Below, in pieces: positions 9,323 to 18,598 of a stretch of 64,000 nucleotides of DNA. A program made the position numbers and the translations under genes. Position 1 is the stretch's first letter. Each line of letters begins with the position of its first letter. The notes under the pieces were generated by a model that was not told the origin of the DNA, searched no databases, and saw nothing but the letters and a program-made list of their open reading frames with translations. The stretch covers positions 124,001 through 188,000 of the forward strand of contig JAEVYY010000008.1 in NCBI GenBank assembly GCA_023392535.1. The letters run 5' to 3'. This DNA is from Bacillota bacterium (lineage in GTDB: Bacteria; Bacillota; Clostridia; Lachnospirales; Lachnospiraceae).

Positions 9323-10567
9323 ATGAATCAATCCGATCTCACTCTTATAAAAGAATATTATCTTCCTGCTATAAAAAGTAAATGGCATGCTGCCAGTCAA
9401 TCATTTCCTGATTTTCTGTCTGAGGTTAGTGAGGAATCAAAAAAGAGAAATGAACAATACTTACAAGCAGTTTCCGATGACGTAATGAAACAATTAAATA
9501 AATTTCCCCGCATACCTTTCAGACGAAAAAAATGGAAGAAGCGCACGGTATGTATGGTCAATACTATCCTACAAGAAGAATCCATCGTTAATTTACATAA
9601 CACTCTGAGCCAACAGACCATGGATTCGTTTCAAAAGGAACTTACGGATTTTTTAATTCATGTGAGAAAATTTGCTCCTGAATTAGCTCTGGATGGAATT
9701 GGTCAAGCCGTAAGAAATTATATTGTATATATGATGTTCAAGGAATTGAATCAGGTTAAATCGGAATTCAGTATGGAAGGTTTCGGTTATAGTATGCTTT
9801 ATCCGTTTACAGACAATTTTATTGATAATAAAAACTATTCTATTGAACAAAAAAAAGAATATAATCAAATCATCCGACACTATCTAAATGGGGAAAACGT
9901 ATTTCCCACAGCGCCACATCAACAGAAAACTTGCGACCTGCTCTTTGCTGCGACAAAATCAAACGATCATCAAGATTCTACTCTGCCAGCTTTGTTGCTC
10001 ATGATGTTAGAGGCTCAGGAAAATAGTATACAGCAGCAAAACAAAAGTCTCCCTTTAACAATGGAAGAACGAGTGGATATATCTCTCTATAAAGGAGGCA
10101 TATCTGTCTTAATCGACCGGTACTATGTTGAGAAAGAAATTACAAAAGAAGATTTGTTCTTTTATCTTTCATTTGGTTTTTTCCTGCAGTTAACAGATGA
10201 TTTGCAAGACATTAAAGAAGATTTCGAACAATGGAACCAGACTATATTTACTTTTGATAAACAGAAGGAACAAGAAGAAAAAAATGTCAATAAAATGTTG
10301 CATTTTATTCATCAGATCATAGCATCTTATCAAACTGAGAATCATGCATTTATCGATTTCATTTTATATAATTGTTATCAGCTCATTTATTTTTCTGTAA
10401 TACGCAATAAAGATTTTTTTTCGGAAGGCTATCTCAAAAAATTAGAATTATATCTTCCTATATCCTGTAGTTTCTATGAAGGTCTAAAAGAAAAGCACGT
10501 AGAAAACAAGAAACGTTTCAACGCGGATACCTACATGAACATTCTGGATGAAATGCTCTTTCCTTAA
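9323..10567 (+). CDS. Class I isoprenoid-synthase-like protein
   Basis: A 414-residue, almost wholly helical protein. I see two aspartate-rich motifs of the kind that bind Mg-diphosphate in class I isoprenoid enzymes: YPFTDNFIDN (residues 160-169) and LTDDLQDIKED (290-300). This resembles clostridial proteins annotated as class 1 isoprenoid biosynthesis enzymes, but it is not an ordinary trans-prenyltransferase: the first motif is not DDxxD and the usual GKR and RPLL-type regions are absent. There is no signal peptide or membrane segment. SD GGGGAA precedes the ATG. It is followed by the malic enzyme gene, which has its own promoter, so no pathway partner is apparent. The substrate is unknown. 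Confidence 0.6.
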   Translation: MNQSDLTLIKEYYLPAIKSKWHAASQSFPDFLSEVSEESKKRNEQYLQAVSDDVMKQLNKFPRIPFRRKKWKKRTVCMVNTILQEESIVNLHNTLSQQTMDSFQKELTDFLIHVRKFAPELALDGIGQAVRNYIVYMMFKELNQVKSEFSMEGFGYSMLYPFTDNFIDNKNYSIEQKKEYNQIIRHYLNGENVFPTAPHQQKTCDLLFAATKSNDHQDSTLPALLLMMLEAQENSIQQQNKSLPLTMEERVDISLYKGGISVLIDRYYVEKEITKEDLFFYLSFGFFLQLTDDLQDIKEDFEQWNQTIFTFDKQKEQEEKNVNKMLHFIHQIIASYQTENHAFIDFILYNCYQLIYFSVIRNKDFFSEGYLKKLELYLPISCSFYEGLKEKHVENKKRFNADTYMNILDEMLFP

Positions 10568-10596
10568 AAAAGTGCATTTTTACATTTTAATTACGC

Positions 10597-10625
10597 TTGA
10601 AAGAAAAAAATATATATTATATGAT
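10597..10625 (+). promoter_or_regulatory. Promoter for malic enzyme operon
   Basis: TTGAAA (10597-10602), 17 bp, TATGAT (10620-10625), about 40 nt before the ATG of the malic enzyme gene. A good sigma-A match. Confidence 0.65.
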
Positions 10626-10665
10626 GAGAAAGAAAAAATAATTTTTCTGCAGATAGGAGTAAAAA

Positions 10666-11817
10666 ATGACTACGAACGAAAAAGCTTTAAAACTTCATGA
10701 AGAGTGGAACGGTAAACTCGAAATAACTTCAAAGACCCCTGTAAGATCCAGAGAAGATTTATCTTATGCTTATACGCCTGGTGTTGCCGAACCATGTAAA
10801 GTCATCGCCACTGATAAAGAAGCTGTCTATAAATACACAATGAAAGCGAATACCGTTGCCGTGGTTTCAGACGGTAGCGCGGTGCTTGGACTTGGTAACA
10901 TTGGTCCTTATGCCGCTATGCCTGTTATGGAAGGAAAAGCAGTCCTTTTTAAAGAATTTGGTGGAGTAAATGCGATTCCTATTTGCCTGGATACACAGGA
11001 TACAGAGGAAATAATAAAGGCTGTCACTTACATCGCTCCTGCCTATGGCGGAATAAATCTGGAGGATATCAGCGCTCCACGTTGTTTCGAAATCGAAGAA
11101 CGGTTAAAAAAGATTCTGGATATTCCTGTTTTTCATGATGATCAACATGGTACTGCAATCGTGGTACTTGCTGGTATCATTAACGCACTAAAGGTCGTTA
11201 AAAAGAATAAAGAAAAATGCAAAGTAGTGGTCAATGGTGCGGGTAGTGCAGGTGTTGCCATTACAAATTTGTTGTTGACTTATGGATTCCAAAATGTCAT
11301 TATGTGTGACAAAACAGGTATTGTATCCAAACAAACAGAAGGTCTCAATTGGATGCAGATCAAAATGACCGAGATTACCAATCCGAACAATGAAACGGGT
11401 AATTTAGCGGATGCTTTAAAAGGTGCCGACATCTTCGTTGGCGTATCTGCTCCCAATATAGTAACTCCTCAGATGGTATCTGCCATGAATAAGGATTCCA
11501 TTCTTTTCGCTATGGCTAACCCTGTTCCGGAGATTATGCCGGATATTGCAAAAGCTGCTGGAGCCAGAGTCGTTGGGACGGGACGCTCAGACTTTCCGAA
11601 TCAGATAAATAATGTGGTTGCCTTCCCAGGAATCTTCAAAGGTGCTTTGGAGGGACGTGCCACCCAGATTACAGAAGAAATGAAGCTGGCCGCTGCTATA
11701 GCCATTGCAAGTCTTGTTCCAGAAGAGCAATTAAGCGAAACTTATATCATGCCAGAAGCCTTTGATCCACAAGTCGCTGACGTTGTTGCGAATGCCGTAA
11801 AGTCTCATATCAAATAG
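10666..11817 (+). CDS. Malic enzyme (malate dehydrogenase, oxaloacetate-decarboxylating)
   Basis: Oxidatively decarboxylates malate to pyruvate and CO2 with NAD(P)+ and a divalent metal. At 383 residues it is the short bacterial form without the phosphotransacetylase-like tail. The substrate motifs are YTPGVAEPC (residues about 38-46), GKAVLFKEFGG (about 89-99), EDISAPRCFEIE (metal acid residues) and FHDDQHGTA; the nucleotide-binding Rossmann segment is VVNGAGSAGVAITNLL. SD TAGGAG lies 9 nt before the ATG. The radical SAM gene follows after 8 nt. Cofactor preference cannot be judged with confidence from the sequence. Confidence 0.95.
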   Translation: MTTNEKALKLHEEWNGKLEITSKTPVRSREDLSYAYTPGVAEPCKVIATDKEAVYKYTMKANTVAVVSDGSAVLGLGNIGPYAAMPVMEGKAVLFKEFGGVNAIPICLDTQDTEEIIKAVTYIAPAYGGINLEDISAPRCFEIEERLKKILDIPVFHDDQHGTAIVVLAGIINALKVVKKNKEKCKVVVNGAGSAGVAITNLLLTYGFQNVIMCDKTGIVSKQTEGLNWMQIKMTEITNPNNETGNLADALKGADIFVGVSAPNIVTPQMVSAMNKDSILFAMANPVPEIMPDIAKAAGARVVGTGRSDFPNQINNVVAFPGIFKGALEGRATQITEEMKLAAAIAIASLVPEEQLSETYIMPEAFDPQVADVVANAVKSHIK

Positions 11818-11825
11818 AGGTTCGC

Positions 11826-12848
11826 ATGAGAGATACAAATTTAGAATGTGTTGGTAATTGGCATGGAAAGCACTACCATTCCCTGGATTCCTATTGCAAA
11901 AATAAATATGGACAAAAAATATATAAAATAGCAATTGATGCAGGTATGACTTGTCCTAATAGGGATGGCACTTTAGATACTCGCGGCTGCATCTTCTGTA
12001 GTTCTGGAGGCAGTGGTGATTTTTCTATTTCGCATATCCAGGTCACGGGGGATACCATACAAAGACAGATTGCAAAAGGGAAGGAATTGTTTTTAGGAAG
12101 AGTCATCGGAAAAAAGCAATTGCATCCCAAGAAAGTCGGTTGCAGATTTATTGCTTATTTTCAAGCCTATACAAATACGTATGCACCACTTCCTTATCTG
12201 TCTGAAATTTATCATGCTGCACTAAGTGATACTTCTATTATTGGTATCTCCATAGCTACGAGACCAGACTGCATATCTGAGAATATTTGCTCTCTTTTGG
12301 ATGATTTAAAAAGGGAATTTCCTACGAAATTCATATGGATTGAGTTGGGGCTGCAGACGATTCATGATTCCACGGCTAATTATATAAGGAGAGGCTATAC
12401 TATCCGTTGTTTTGATGCATGCCTACAATCATTACATGCCCATACCATTCCCGTAATTGTTCATATCATACTGGGGCTCCCGGGAGAGACCCCTACCATG
12501 ATGCTCGATACTATTAATTATTTAAATGCCTGTGACATTCAAGGTATTAAAATACAACTATTACACGTATTGAAGGGAACCGATTTGGCTAAGGATTACT
12601 TTAACAATACTTTTTCAACGTTATCCATGGCTCAATATTTAAATCTCGTGATCTCCTGTCTGGAAATTTTATCTCCTGATATCATTATTCATCGAGTCAC
12701 GGGTGACGGTCCTAAGAATTTACTGATATCTCCTTTGTGGAGCAGTGATAAAAGAAAGGTATTAAATACCCTTCATCAAGAAATGAAGGTACGAAATATA
12801 TGGCAAGGAAGTGCATATTATGATTCAAGACGCAATCACAATTTATAA
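11826..12848 (+). CDS. TIGR01212-family radical SAM protein (YhcC/YtqA-like)
   Basis: A 340-residue iron-sulfur radical SAM enzyme. The cluster cysteines follow the family pattern, TCPNRDGTLDTRGCIFC (near residues 41-57), rather than the compact CxxxCxxC, followed by SSGGSGDFS. Later family segments, IELGLQTIHDST and HIILGLPGE, are present. Members are widespread; the reaction is not settled as far as I know. SD AGAGG lies 5 nt before the ATG and 8 nt after the malic enzyme stop. Its 3' end overlaps the next gene by 29 nt. Confidence 0.88.
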   Translation: MRDTNLECVGNWHGKHYHSLDSYCKNKYGQKIYKIAIDAGMTCPNRDGTLDTRGCIFCSSGGSGDFSISHIQVTGDTIQRQIAKGKELFLGRVIGKKQLHPKKVGCRFIAYFQAYTNTYAPLPYLSEIYHAALSDTSIIGISIATRPDCISENICSLLDDLKREFPTKFIWIELGLQTIHDSTANYIRRGYTIRCFDACLQSLHAHTIPVIVHIILGLPGETPTMMLDTINYLNACDIQGIKIQLLHVLKGTDLAKDYFNNTFSTLSMAQYLNLVISCLEILSPDIIIHRVTGDGPKNLLISPLWSSDKRKVLNTLHQEMKVRNIWQGSAYYDSRRNHNL

Positions 12849-13335
12849 ATTAATTGTTCTTTATATGCTTGGCCGCGTTAATTTCCCAATGACCAAGACA
12901 CAAGTAGATGATTTTATATTAGAAAAAGAATATACAAATTACATGACTTTGCAACAGGTGATCGCAGAGCTAATCGATACGAAACTTATCGTTGCTAAAA
13001 CAATCCGTAACCGAACACATTTATCCGTAACCGAAGAAGGAAAGAGCACCCTCACTTTTTTCCAAAACAGATTAAGTGAGGCAATTAAGTCAGATATCGA
13101 TGGTTATCTCAAAGAGAATGAACTGGAGCTACGCAATGAAGTCTCAATTCAGTCCAATTACTACAAATCAACAAGTGGGGAATTTGAAGCACATTTGCTC
13201 GCAAAAGATAAGAATATTACGTTAGTGGATATTAAACTTTCTGTCCCAATCGAAGAGATGGCCTCCTCTATTTGTGAAAATTGGACTAAAAAAAACCAAG
13301 CCATCTATAAATACCTGACTGAACAATTATTCTAA
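12820..13335 (+). CDS. DUF4364 family protein (winged-helix-like)
   Basis: A 171-residue protein matching, from memory, the clostridial DUF4364 family (PF14277), with the typical start MIQDAITIYKLIVLYMLGRV and the conserved EYTNYMTLQQVIAEL. The first 85 residues read like a winged helix (helix-rich, then THLSVTEEG). The family role is not known; a PadR/MarR-like regulator or scaffold is possible. I chose the ATG at 12820 since AAGGAA lies 9 nt upstream; a GTG 9 nt earlier is also open. It overlaps the radical SAM gene and its last 9 bases overlap the converging phosphodiesterase gene. Confidence 0.8.
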   Translation: MIQDAITIYKLIVLYMLGRVNFPMTKTQVDDFILEKEYTNYMTLQQVIAELIDTKLIVAKTIRNRTHLSVTEEGKSTLTFFQNRLSEAIKSDIDGYLKENELELRNEVSIQSNYYKSTSGEFEAHLLAKDKNITLVDIKLSVPIEEMASSICENWTKKNQAIYKYLTEQLF

Positions 13336-14619
13336 AAAATCTTCGATTACATTCCCATCTATTTCTCCTAAATCAAAATTTAATAACTTTGCAAGAGTTG
13401 CACCTTCATCCCAGAGGTGCATTCTTTCAATTTTTGCGCCCTCACGGACTCCACAACCCATCATCATGAAAAATGTCTGATAATCTGACTGATATGGTAA
13501 ATAGCCATGTGTCGCTTTTATTCCTCCACTCTTTTTACAAGCCATACTCTCGGGCTTTCTTTCTAATTCATCCACGTAATAATACCCATCTCTGGCTTCA
13601 ATCATTGCAGCACATGTATCATCCGCACCCATGCTTCCAGCTTCGCTTGCTGAATAGATATGAGCAGCCCCATACTTAGCCTCTTTTGCTATAATCGTTA
13701 ATACCTCAGCCAGTTTACGATCTATTTCTGTCTTGCCAATGCTTTTAGGATTTCGGTAAAGATAGCAAGAGCCGTCACAATTTTTTGCGATGACATGATA
13801 TTTTACAATTTTATTATGTTTTACAGATAGTAGCCCTTTTTCTCTTAATAATTGATTCAAGTGCACAGCCACAAAAGTGTCTTTCTGATAATGATCTCCA
13901 AGCAATACGATAGTAGTATCCTCAATATTTCCCAATTTTGCAAGATGTTCTAAAATATTCCCCAGCCTTTTATCATGTCTTCTGATGGCTTCTTCGACTT
14001 TTACATGCCTCACTCCATATATATGGCGATTGGTATCCACATCGGTAAAATGAACTAACAGCATATCTGGATGGTATTTGTCGATTGTGTACAATGTTGA
14101 TGCATGTACAAAGTTATCGAGTGCTGGCTGGCTGATTCCATCTAATAATGTACCAAATTTTCTATTAAGCTCTAATTGATAAGAAAAAGAACCATTAAAA
14201 GCAGATACCACAACTTGATTCTGCCAAGGTCTGTTGGAAAAAATCTCAGGTACATTAAACTGAATCCGGCTTCTGGCAGTAACTGGCCATAAGAGAGATG
14301 CCACTCGCCAGCCCTTTTTAATTGCCTCATCATACAAAGTAGTTCCTTTGATATATTTTCTGTGCCACATCCAGTCAGGTGAAGTTCTGCCCGGTTGTAG
14401 TAACGTATTATTGACTACTCCGTGATTGTTAGGCGTCCTACCCGTAATGATAGAAGTATGGGCCGGATATGTCACAGAGGGATATACGCTCACTACATGT
14501 TCACAAATCGCTGCCCTATTCATAAATTTCTGAAAGTTAGGTAAGCTATTCATAAATGATAAATCTTTACTACCCATCGCATCGAAAGAAATAATAACAA
14601 TTCTTTTTGGAGTTTTCAT
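13327..14619 (-). CDS. Alkaline phosphatase-superfamily phosphodiesterase/nucleotide pyrophosphatase
   Basis: A 430-residue member of the type I phosphodiesterase/NPP family (PF01663), a two-zinc hydrolase. Metal and catalytic residues are all in place: SFDAMGS (Asp), the nucleophile Thr in SVTYPAHTSIITG (about 46-58), HFTDVDTNRHIYG (Asp and His), LLGDHYQK (Asp, His) and KATHGYLP (His). No signal peptide is seen, so it is probably cytoplasmic. The substrate is unknown. Its start overlaps the rarA stop by 4 nt, and its end overlaps the converging DUF4364 gene by 9 nt. Confidence 0.85.
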   Translation of the reverse strand: MKTPKRIVIISFDAMGSKDLSFMNSLPNFQKFMNRAAICEHVVSVYPSVTYPAHTSIITGRTPNNHGVVNNTLLQPGRTSPDWMWHRKYIKGTTLYDEAIKKGWRVASLLWPVTARSRIQFNVPEIFSNRPWQNQVVVSAFNGSFSYQLELNRKFGTLLDGISQPALDNFVHASTLYTIDKYHPDMLLVHFTDVDTNRHIYGVRHVKVEEAIRRHDKRLGNILEHLAKLGNIEDTTIVLLGDHYQKDTFVAVHLNQLLREKGLLSVKHNKIVKYHVIAKNCDGSCYLYRNPKSIGKTEIDRKLAEVLTIIAKEAKYGAAHIYSASEAGSMGADDTCAAMIEARDGYYYVDELERKPESMACKKSGGIKATHGYLPYQSDYQTFFMMMGCGVREGAKIERMHLWDEGATLAKLLNFDLGEIDGNVIEDFLE

Positions 14620-15983
14620 ACGGTATCAGTTCCTTTTACTTCATTTTCATGATCAGACTGCGCTGCATGTGCCTTCAACATTCTCATATGCTCACGTATT
14701 TTCTTTTCAAAACCGTTTCCAGTGGGCATATAAAATTCCTCCCCCTTTAGTTCATAAGGAAGATACTGCTGTCTAACATAATGATTGGGATAATCATGCG
14801 CATACTTATATCCTGTTCCATGCCCCAATTTAGCCGCACCTTTATAATGTGCATCTTTCAGATGCGAAGGAATCTTTAAGTCCCCTGTTTTCTTAACCGT
14901 TTCCATGGCTTTTCCGATTCCTATTACTGCCGCATTACTTTTTGGCGCACAGGCTACATAGGATACCGCCTGAGATAATAAGATCTGTGCTTCCGGCATT
15001 CCTATTTTCTCCACCGCATTTGCTGCAGAAACCGCTACCGTAAGTGCCATCGGATCAGCATTTCCTACATCCTCCGCCGCACAAATCATAATTCTTCTTG
15101 CTATAAAAGTAACGCTTTCTCCTGCATATAACATCTTAGCAAGATAATAAAGAGCCGCATCCGGATCAGATCCTCTCATACTTTTAATAAATGCAGATAT
15201 GGTATCGTAGTGATTATCCCCTGTTTTATCATATCTCACTACCCGTTTCTGAATACACTCACTTACCACATCCATCGTAATATGAATCTGTCCGTCTTCA
15301 CTTCTTATCGTTGTCATAATGCCTAACTCAATTGCATTTAGTGCATGTCTTGCATCTCCGCCAGAAAGCTCTGCCAAAAATTCCATGGCATCTTCCTCAA
15401 TCACTGCTTGATAAGCACCCATCCCTTTTACTTTATCATAAACAGCGCGATGTAACAGTTTTTTTATATCTTCTTTCTCCAGAGGCTTCAATTCAAATAC
15501 AATGGACCTCGATATGAGCGCTCCATTTACTTCAAAATATGGATTCTCTGTTGTTGCCCCGATTAAAATAAGAGTTCCATCTTCTACAAAAGGAAGCAGG
15601 TAATCTTGCTGTCCCTTATTAAATCTATGGATCTCATCAATAAATAAAATCGTCTTTTTCCCATACATGCCCTGTAGCTTTTTTGCTTCATCCACTACTG
15701 CTTCCATATCTTTTTTGCCCGCACTGGTCGCATTGATCTGCTGGAACGTAGCACTAGTCGTATGCGCGATTACTTTTGCAAGCGTTGTTTTTCCGGTTCC
15801 GGGAGGTCCATAGAAAATAATAGAACTTATTTTATCCGCTTTAATGGCACGATATAATAATTTATCTTTTCCAATAATATGCTCCTGTCCCACTACTTCT
15901 TCCAGTGTAGTCGGCCTTAACCGCGCTGCAAGAGGAGATTCCTTTTCCATATTAGTATTTCTCATATACTCAAAAATATCCAT
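14616..15983 (-). CDS. rarA: Replication-associated recombination protein A (MgsA/RarA AAA ATPase)
   Basis: AAA+ ATPase of the RarA/WRNIP1/Mgs1 family that acts at stalled forks. It is 455 residues. Walker A is GPPGTGKTTLAK (about 59-70), Walker B LFIDEIHRFNK, sensor 1 IGATTENP; the C-terminal tetramerisation part contains the family marker RGSDPDAALYYLA and AHYKGAAKLGHG near the end. It lies upstream of the phosphodiesterase with a 4-nt overlap. Confidence 0.95.
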   Translation of the reverse strand: MDIFEYMRNTNMEKESPLAARLRPTTLEEVVGQEHIIGKDKLLYRAIKADKISSIIFYGPPGTGKTTLAKVIAHTTSATFQQINATSAGKKDMEAVVDEAKKLQGMYGKKTILFIDEIHRFNKGQQDYLLPFVEDGTLILIGATTENPYFEVNGALISRSIVFELKPLEKEDIKKLLHRAVYDKVKGMGAYQAVIEEDAMEFLAELSGGDARHALNAIELGIMTTIRSEDGQIHITMDVVSECIQKRVVRYDKTGDNHYDTISAFIKSMRGSDPDAALYYLAKMLYAGESVTFIARRIMICAAEDVGNADPMALTVAVSAANAVEKIGMPEAQILLSQAVSYVACAPKSNAAVIGIGKAMETVKKTGDLKIPSHLKDAHYKGAAKLGHGTGYKYAHDYPNHYVRQQYLPYELKGEEFYMPTGNGFEKKIREHMRMLKAHAAQSDHENEVKGTDTV

Positions 15984-16063
15984 TTAACTTTCCTGCCACT
16001 TTCACATAAACATTTGTATCGATTTTAACATATCCAAATCAAACCAACAATCAATACGCTTTC

Positions 16064-16765
16064 TCAATCAAATAGTATCTCGTCCACAGTCACAAAATCA
16101 TATCCTTCATCCTGTAACTTATCAATAATTTCCAATGCCGCTAATATGGAGGAATCATAACCATCATGCATAAGAATAATATCATTCTCTTGAACTTTAT
16201 CTACTACTCTGCAGAAAACCTTATCTGCATTCATGGTGCACCAGTCGCGCGGATCGACCGTCCACATCACACGAAACATATTTAATTCTTCTTCACATTT
16301 CTTATTCCAAAGCCCATAAGGTGGTCTTACATAAGTGGGGGCCTCTCCTGTAATTTCCTTGATAACTGCATTTGTTTCCCTTATTTCCTTGATAAATTCT
16401 TCTTCGTTATTCTTTGTCAGCTGCATATGGGAATAGGTATGATTACCAATTAAATGCCCTTCATCCTGCATTCTTTTAATCAAATCGGGAGATTCTTTGG
16501 CATGCATTCCAGTCACAAAAAAAGAAGCTCTTACTTTTCTTTTTTTCAATCCATCCAGTAATTTTTCCGTATAACCAGGAACCGGACCATCATCAAAAGT
16601 GATTGCTATCTTTCCTTTATTTTCTGATTTTTTTGTTTCTAACTCCACTCTACTTTCCATAATCTTAACTGTTTCATTTGTTTCTCTATCTTTCATATAA
16701 CAAACACCCATCATTACGATATCTATAACAAATAGAATTAGAATACAGCTCTGTAACTTACTCAT
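16064..16765 (-). CDS. Membrane-anchored polysaccharide deacetylase (NodB fold)
   Basis: A 233-residue predicted cell-surface carbohydrate esterase 4. Residues 1-20 (KLQSCILILFVIDIVMMGVC) form a signal anchor; the NodB domain spans about 50-230. Motifs: TFDDGP (catalytic Asp and metal Asp), HTYSH (two metal His), RPPYG, DPRDW and ILMHDGY (catalytic His). It would act on peptidoglycan or another N-acetylated polymer outside the membrane. It lies 41 nt after the ferredoxin/ASKHA gene on the same strand; I see no functional tie between them. Confidence 0.88.
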   Translation of the reverse strand: MSKLQSCILILFVIDIVMMGVCYMKDRETNETVKIMESRVELETKKSENKGKIAITFDDGPVPGYTEKLLDGLKKRKVRASFFVTGMHAKESPDLIKRMQDEGHLIGNHTYSHMQLTKNNEEEFIKEIRETNAVIKEITGEAPTYVRPPYGLWNKKCEEELNMFRVMWTVDPRDWCTMNADKVFCRVVDKVQENDIILMHDGYDSSILAALEIIDKLQDEGYDFVTVDEILFD

Positions 16766-16806
16766 GTATCTACCTTATAAATTTACTTACTGTAAATATA
16801 TGCATA

Positions 16807-18261
16807 CTAGTTATCAAAATTCATGGTACCCAAGTATCTTTCTTCAAAACCATCTTGTTTTGCCAGATTCAGAACTTCTACTTTCTGGTGAAACGATTTT
16901 ACTTCTTCGATTCCCAGATCTGTTATTCCTATCTCTTTTTGTTTTAACAACTCTTTTCCATACAAATAGGCTCCAAGTAAAGAAGAATTTCCGACTGCAA
17001 TAACCTTGTTTTTAAGTTCAAAAGGAATCATACCGATTCGATTTGCATCTTCCACATTTAAATGATAACCAAACCCACCCGCCAGATAAACATGAGCTAT
17101 CTGTTTCAGCGAGATACCGTATTTTTCAGACAGCGTTATAATTCCTGTTTTTACAGCTGCTTTAGCCATTTGCAAATTTCGAATGTCCTGTTGCTGAATA
17201 TGGATATCCTGTATCTGGTAACCATTCTGAAAATAAGGATCTTTCAGTAGCCCCGTCTTATCCAGTATTCTTTCCTCTAATAATTTTGCCGCTACCGTTA
17301 TCATATCACTGCCAGCTATTTCAGATAACTTACCGCCTTCAAAAGCAGGACCAGCAGCTGTCGCAGTTGCAATCATCCTCTTACGATTTCCAATTACCAT
17401 CTCTCCATTTGTCCCAAGATCCAGGAGAAGGTTGATTTCTTTTGCCTTATGCATTCCCAAAGCATAAATGCCGGCTGTGATATCTGAACCCACAAAGCTG
17501 GATATACCTGGTAACAAAACAGCTCGATAAGAACCAATCTCCAGCTCCATCTGACTTAAATCTACAGGAATGAAAGGATATACCGCCATTCCCTGCAGAT
17601 CAAATCCCATTAGAATATGCTCCATTACCGTATTTCCCGCGATTACGATTAATGTATTCGTATCTGGTGTCAATTTCCTGATTTCTTCTTCTAATACCCT
17701 TTGGGTAACCTGCTGCATCTTTTTACGTTCTCCACGTATGCTGGCTTCCATACGTGATATAACGTCTGCTCCCCAAATACGTTGCGGATTTAAAAATCTG
17801 CTCTCCTTCCGAACAAGTCCGTTTTCAGCTTCCAGAAGCTGGATTGCAATTGTTGTTGTCCCAAAATCAATTGCGACCACCTGCTTATTTTTTAGAACAC
17901 TGTCATCTGCTCTTTGAATTTTGCTATTTGCATACGTGCTATCATAAATAGAAATAATTTCTCGCTTCTTTTCTTCTTGAAAGATAATCTTTATATTGCA
18001 ATCTGCATTTGGTTTTGCCAGACAAGCAAGGCGCATTCCAGTTCTCAATTCACCTGGTGAAAAGAAACGTCGTTCTTCTGGTTTCGGTAATGGTGCCCAG
18101 CCGATAAATTGAATCCTGCACTTTCCGCATAGACCTTTCCCACCACAAAGAGACAAGAAGATCATTTCTTGCCTCATTAACATTTCAAATATACTTTCGC
18201 CCGGCAGAAGAATGTAACTTTTGTCTTCAAAAGTGCCTTTTATAGATACCTTAACTGACAT
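16807..18261 (-). CDS. Ferredoxin/ASKHA-domain corrinoid-activation protein (DUF4445, RACo/RamA-like)
   Basis: A 484-residue two-part protein. The N-terminus (1-90) is a plant-type 2Fe-2S ferredoxin domain: CGGKGLCGKC plus a distal Cys in RLACLAK. From about residue 120 is an ASKHA-type ATPase domain with VAIDFGTTTIAIQLL, AGNTVMEH, LLLDLGTNGEMV and YLAGGFGYHLN. Such proteins (RACo, RamA) use ATP to drive reductive reactivation of Co(II) corrinoid proteins in methyl transfer. No corrinoid protein or methyltransferase lies nearby, so the partner is elsewhere. DUF4250 is 39 nt upstream. Confidence 0.88.
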   Translation of the reverse strand: MSVKVSIKGTFEDKSYILLPGESIFEMLMRQEMIFLSLCGGKGLCGKCRIQFIGWAPLPKPEERRFFSPGELRTGMRLACLAKPNADCNIKIIFQEEKKREIISIYDSTYANSKIQRADDSVLKNKQVVAIDFGTTTIAIQLLEAENGLVRKESRFLNPQRIWGADVISRMEASIRGERKKMQQVTQRVLEEEIRKLTPDTNTLIVIAGNTVMEHILMGFDLQGMAVYPFIPVDLSQMELEIGSYRAVLLPGISSFVGSDITAGIYALGMHKAKEINLLLDLGTNGEMVIGNRKRMIATATAAGPAFEGGKLSEIAGSDMITVAAKLLEERILDKTGLLKDPYFQNGYQIQDIHIQQQDIRNLQMAKAAVKTGIITLSEKYGISLKQIAHVYLAGGFGYHLNVEDANRIGMIPFELKNKVIAVGNSSLLGAYLYGKELLKQKEIGITDLGIEEVKSFHQKVEVLNLAKQDGFEERYLGTMNFDN

Positions 18262-18300
18262 GTAGCCCTCCCATTTAACTAGGCTTGTGTGATCCCACCA

Positions 18301-18474
18301 CTATATAAACTGATTTCTCTTCCGATCATAACGATAATTAATAACTGCAAGTGTATCTATTATTTCCTGCTCTTCCATACCAAGATCATCACACATGGAT
18401 TGTAGATTGGCATAATAATCCCGCAATTTCAAATTTACATAACTCAGTAGCATAACTGGATCTTTTGGAATCAT
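18301..18474 (-). CDS. DUF4250 small protein
   Basis: A 57-residue protein that starts MIPKDPVMLLSYVNLKLRDY and ends RYDRKRNQFI, which I recognise as the DUF4250 family (PF14056) of Clostridia and related Firmicutes; function unknown. Predicted to be two or three helices, soluble, with an acidic middle (MCDDLGMEEQEI). AAGGAG lies 11 nt before the ATG. It is 39 nt upstream of the ferredoxin/ASKHA gene and downstream of the clpB terminator. Confidence 0.8.
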   Translation of the reverse strand: MIPKDPVMLLSYVNLKLRDYYANLQSMCDDLGMEEQEIIDTLAVINYRYDRKRNQFI

Positions 18475-18535
18475 ATTACGATTCGCTCCTTCATTTTTGT
18501 TTTCAGTATATAATATTTCTTACATAAAAGATAGT

Positions 18536-18565
18536 ATGACGCCCATTCTTTCTATAGGGCGCCAT
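18536..18565 (-). terminator. Probable clpB terminator
   Basis: ATGGCGCCC and GGGCGTCAT form a 9-bp stem with one G-T wobble on the minus strand, 34 nt after the clpB stop. The following run (ACTATCTTTT) is a weak T-tract, so the call is moderate. Confidence 0.5.
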
Positions 18566-18598
18566 GCTGGTTTTGTTACAATACTCCTAAAACATAGT

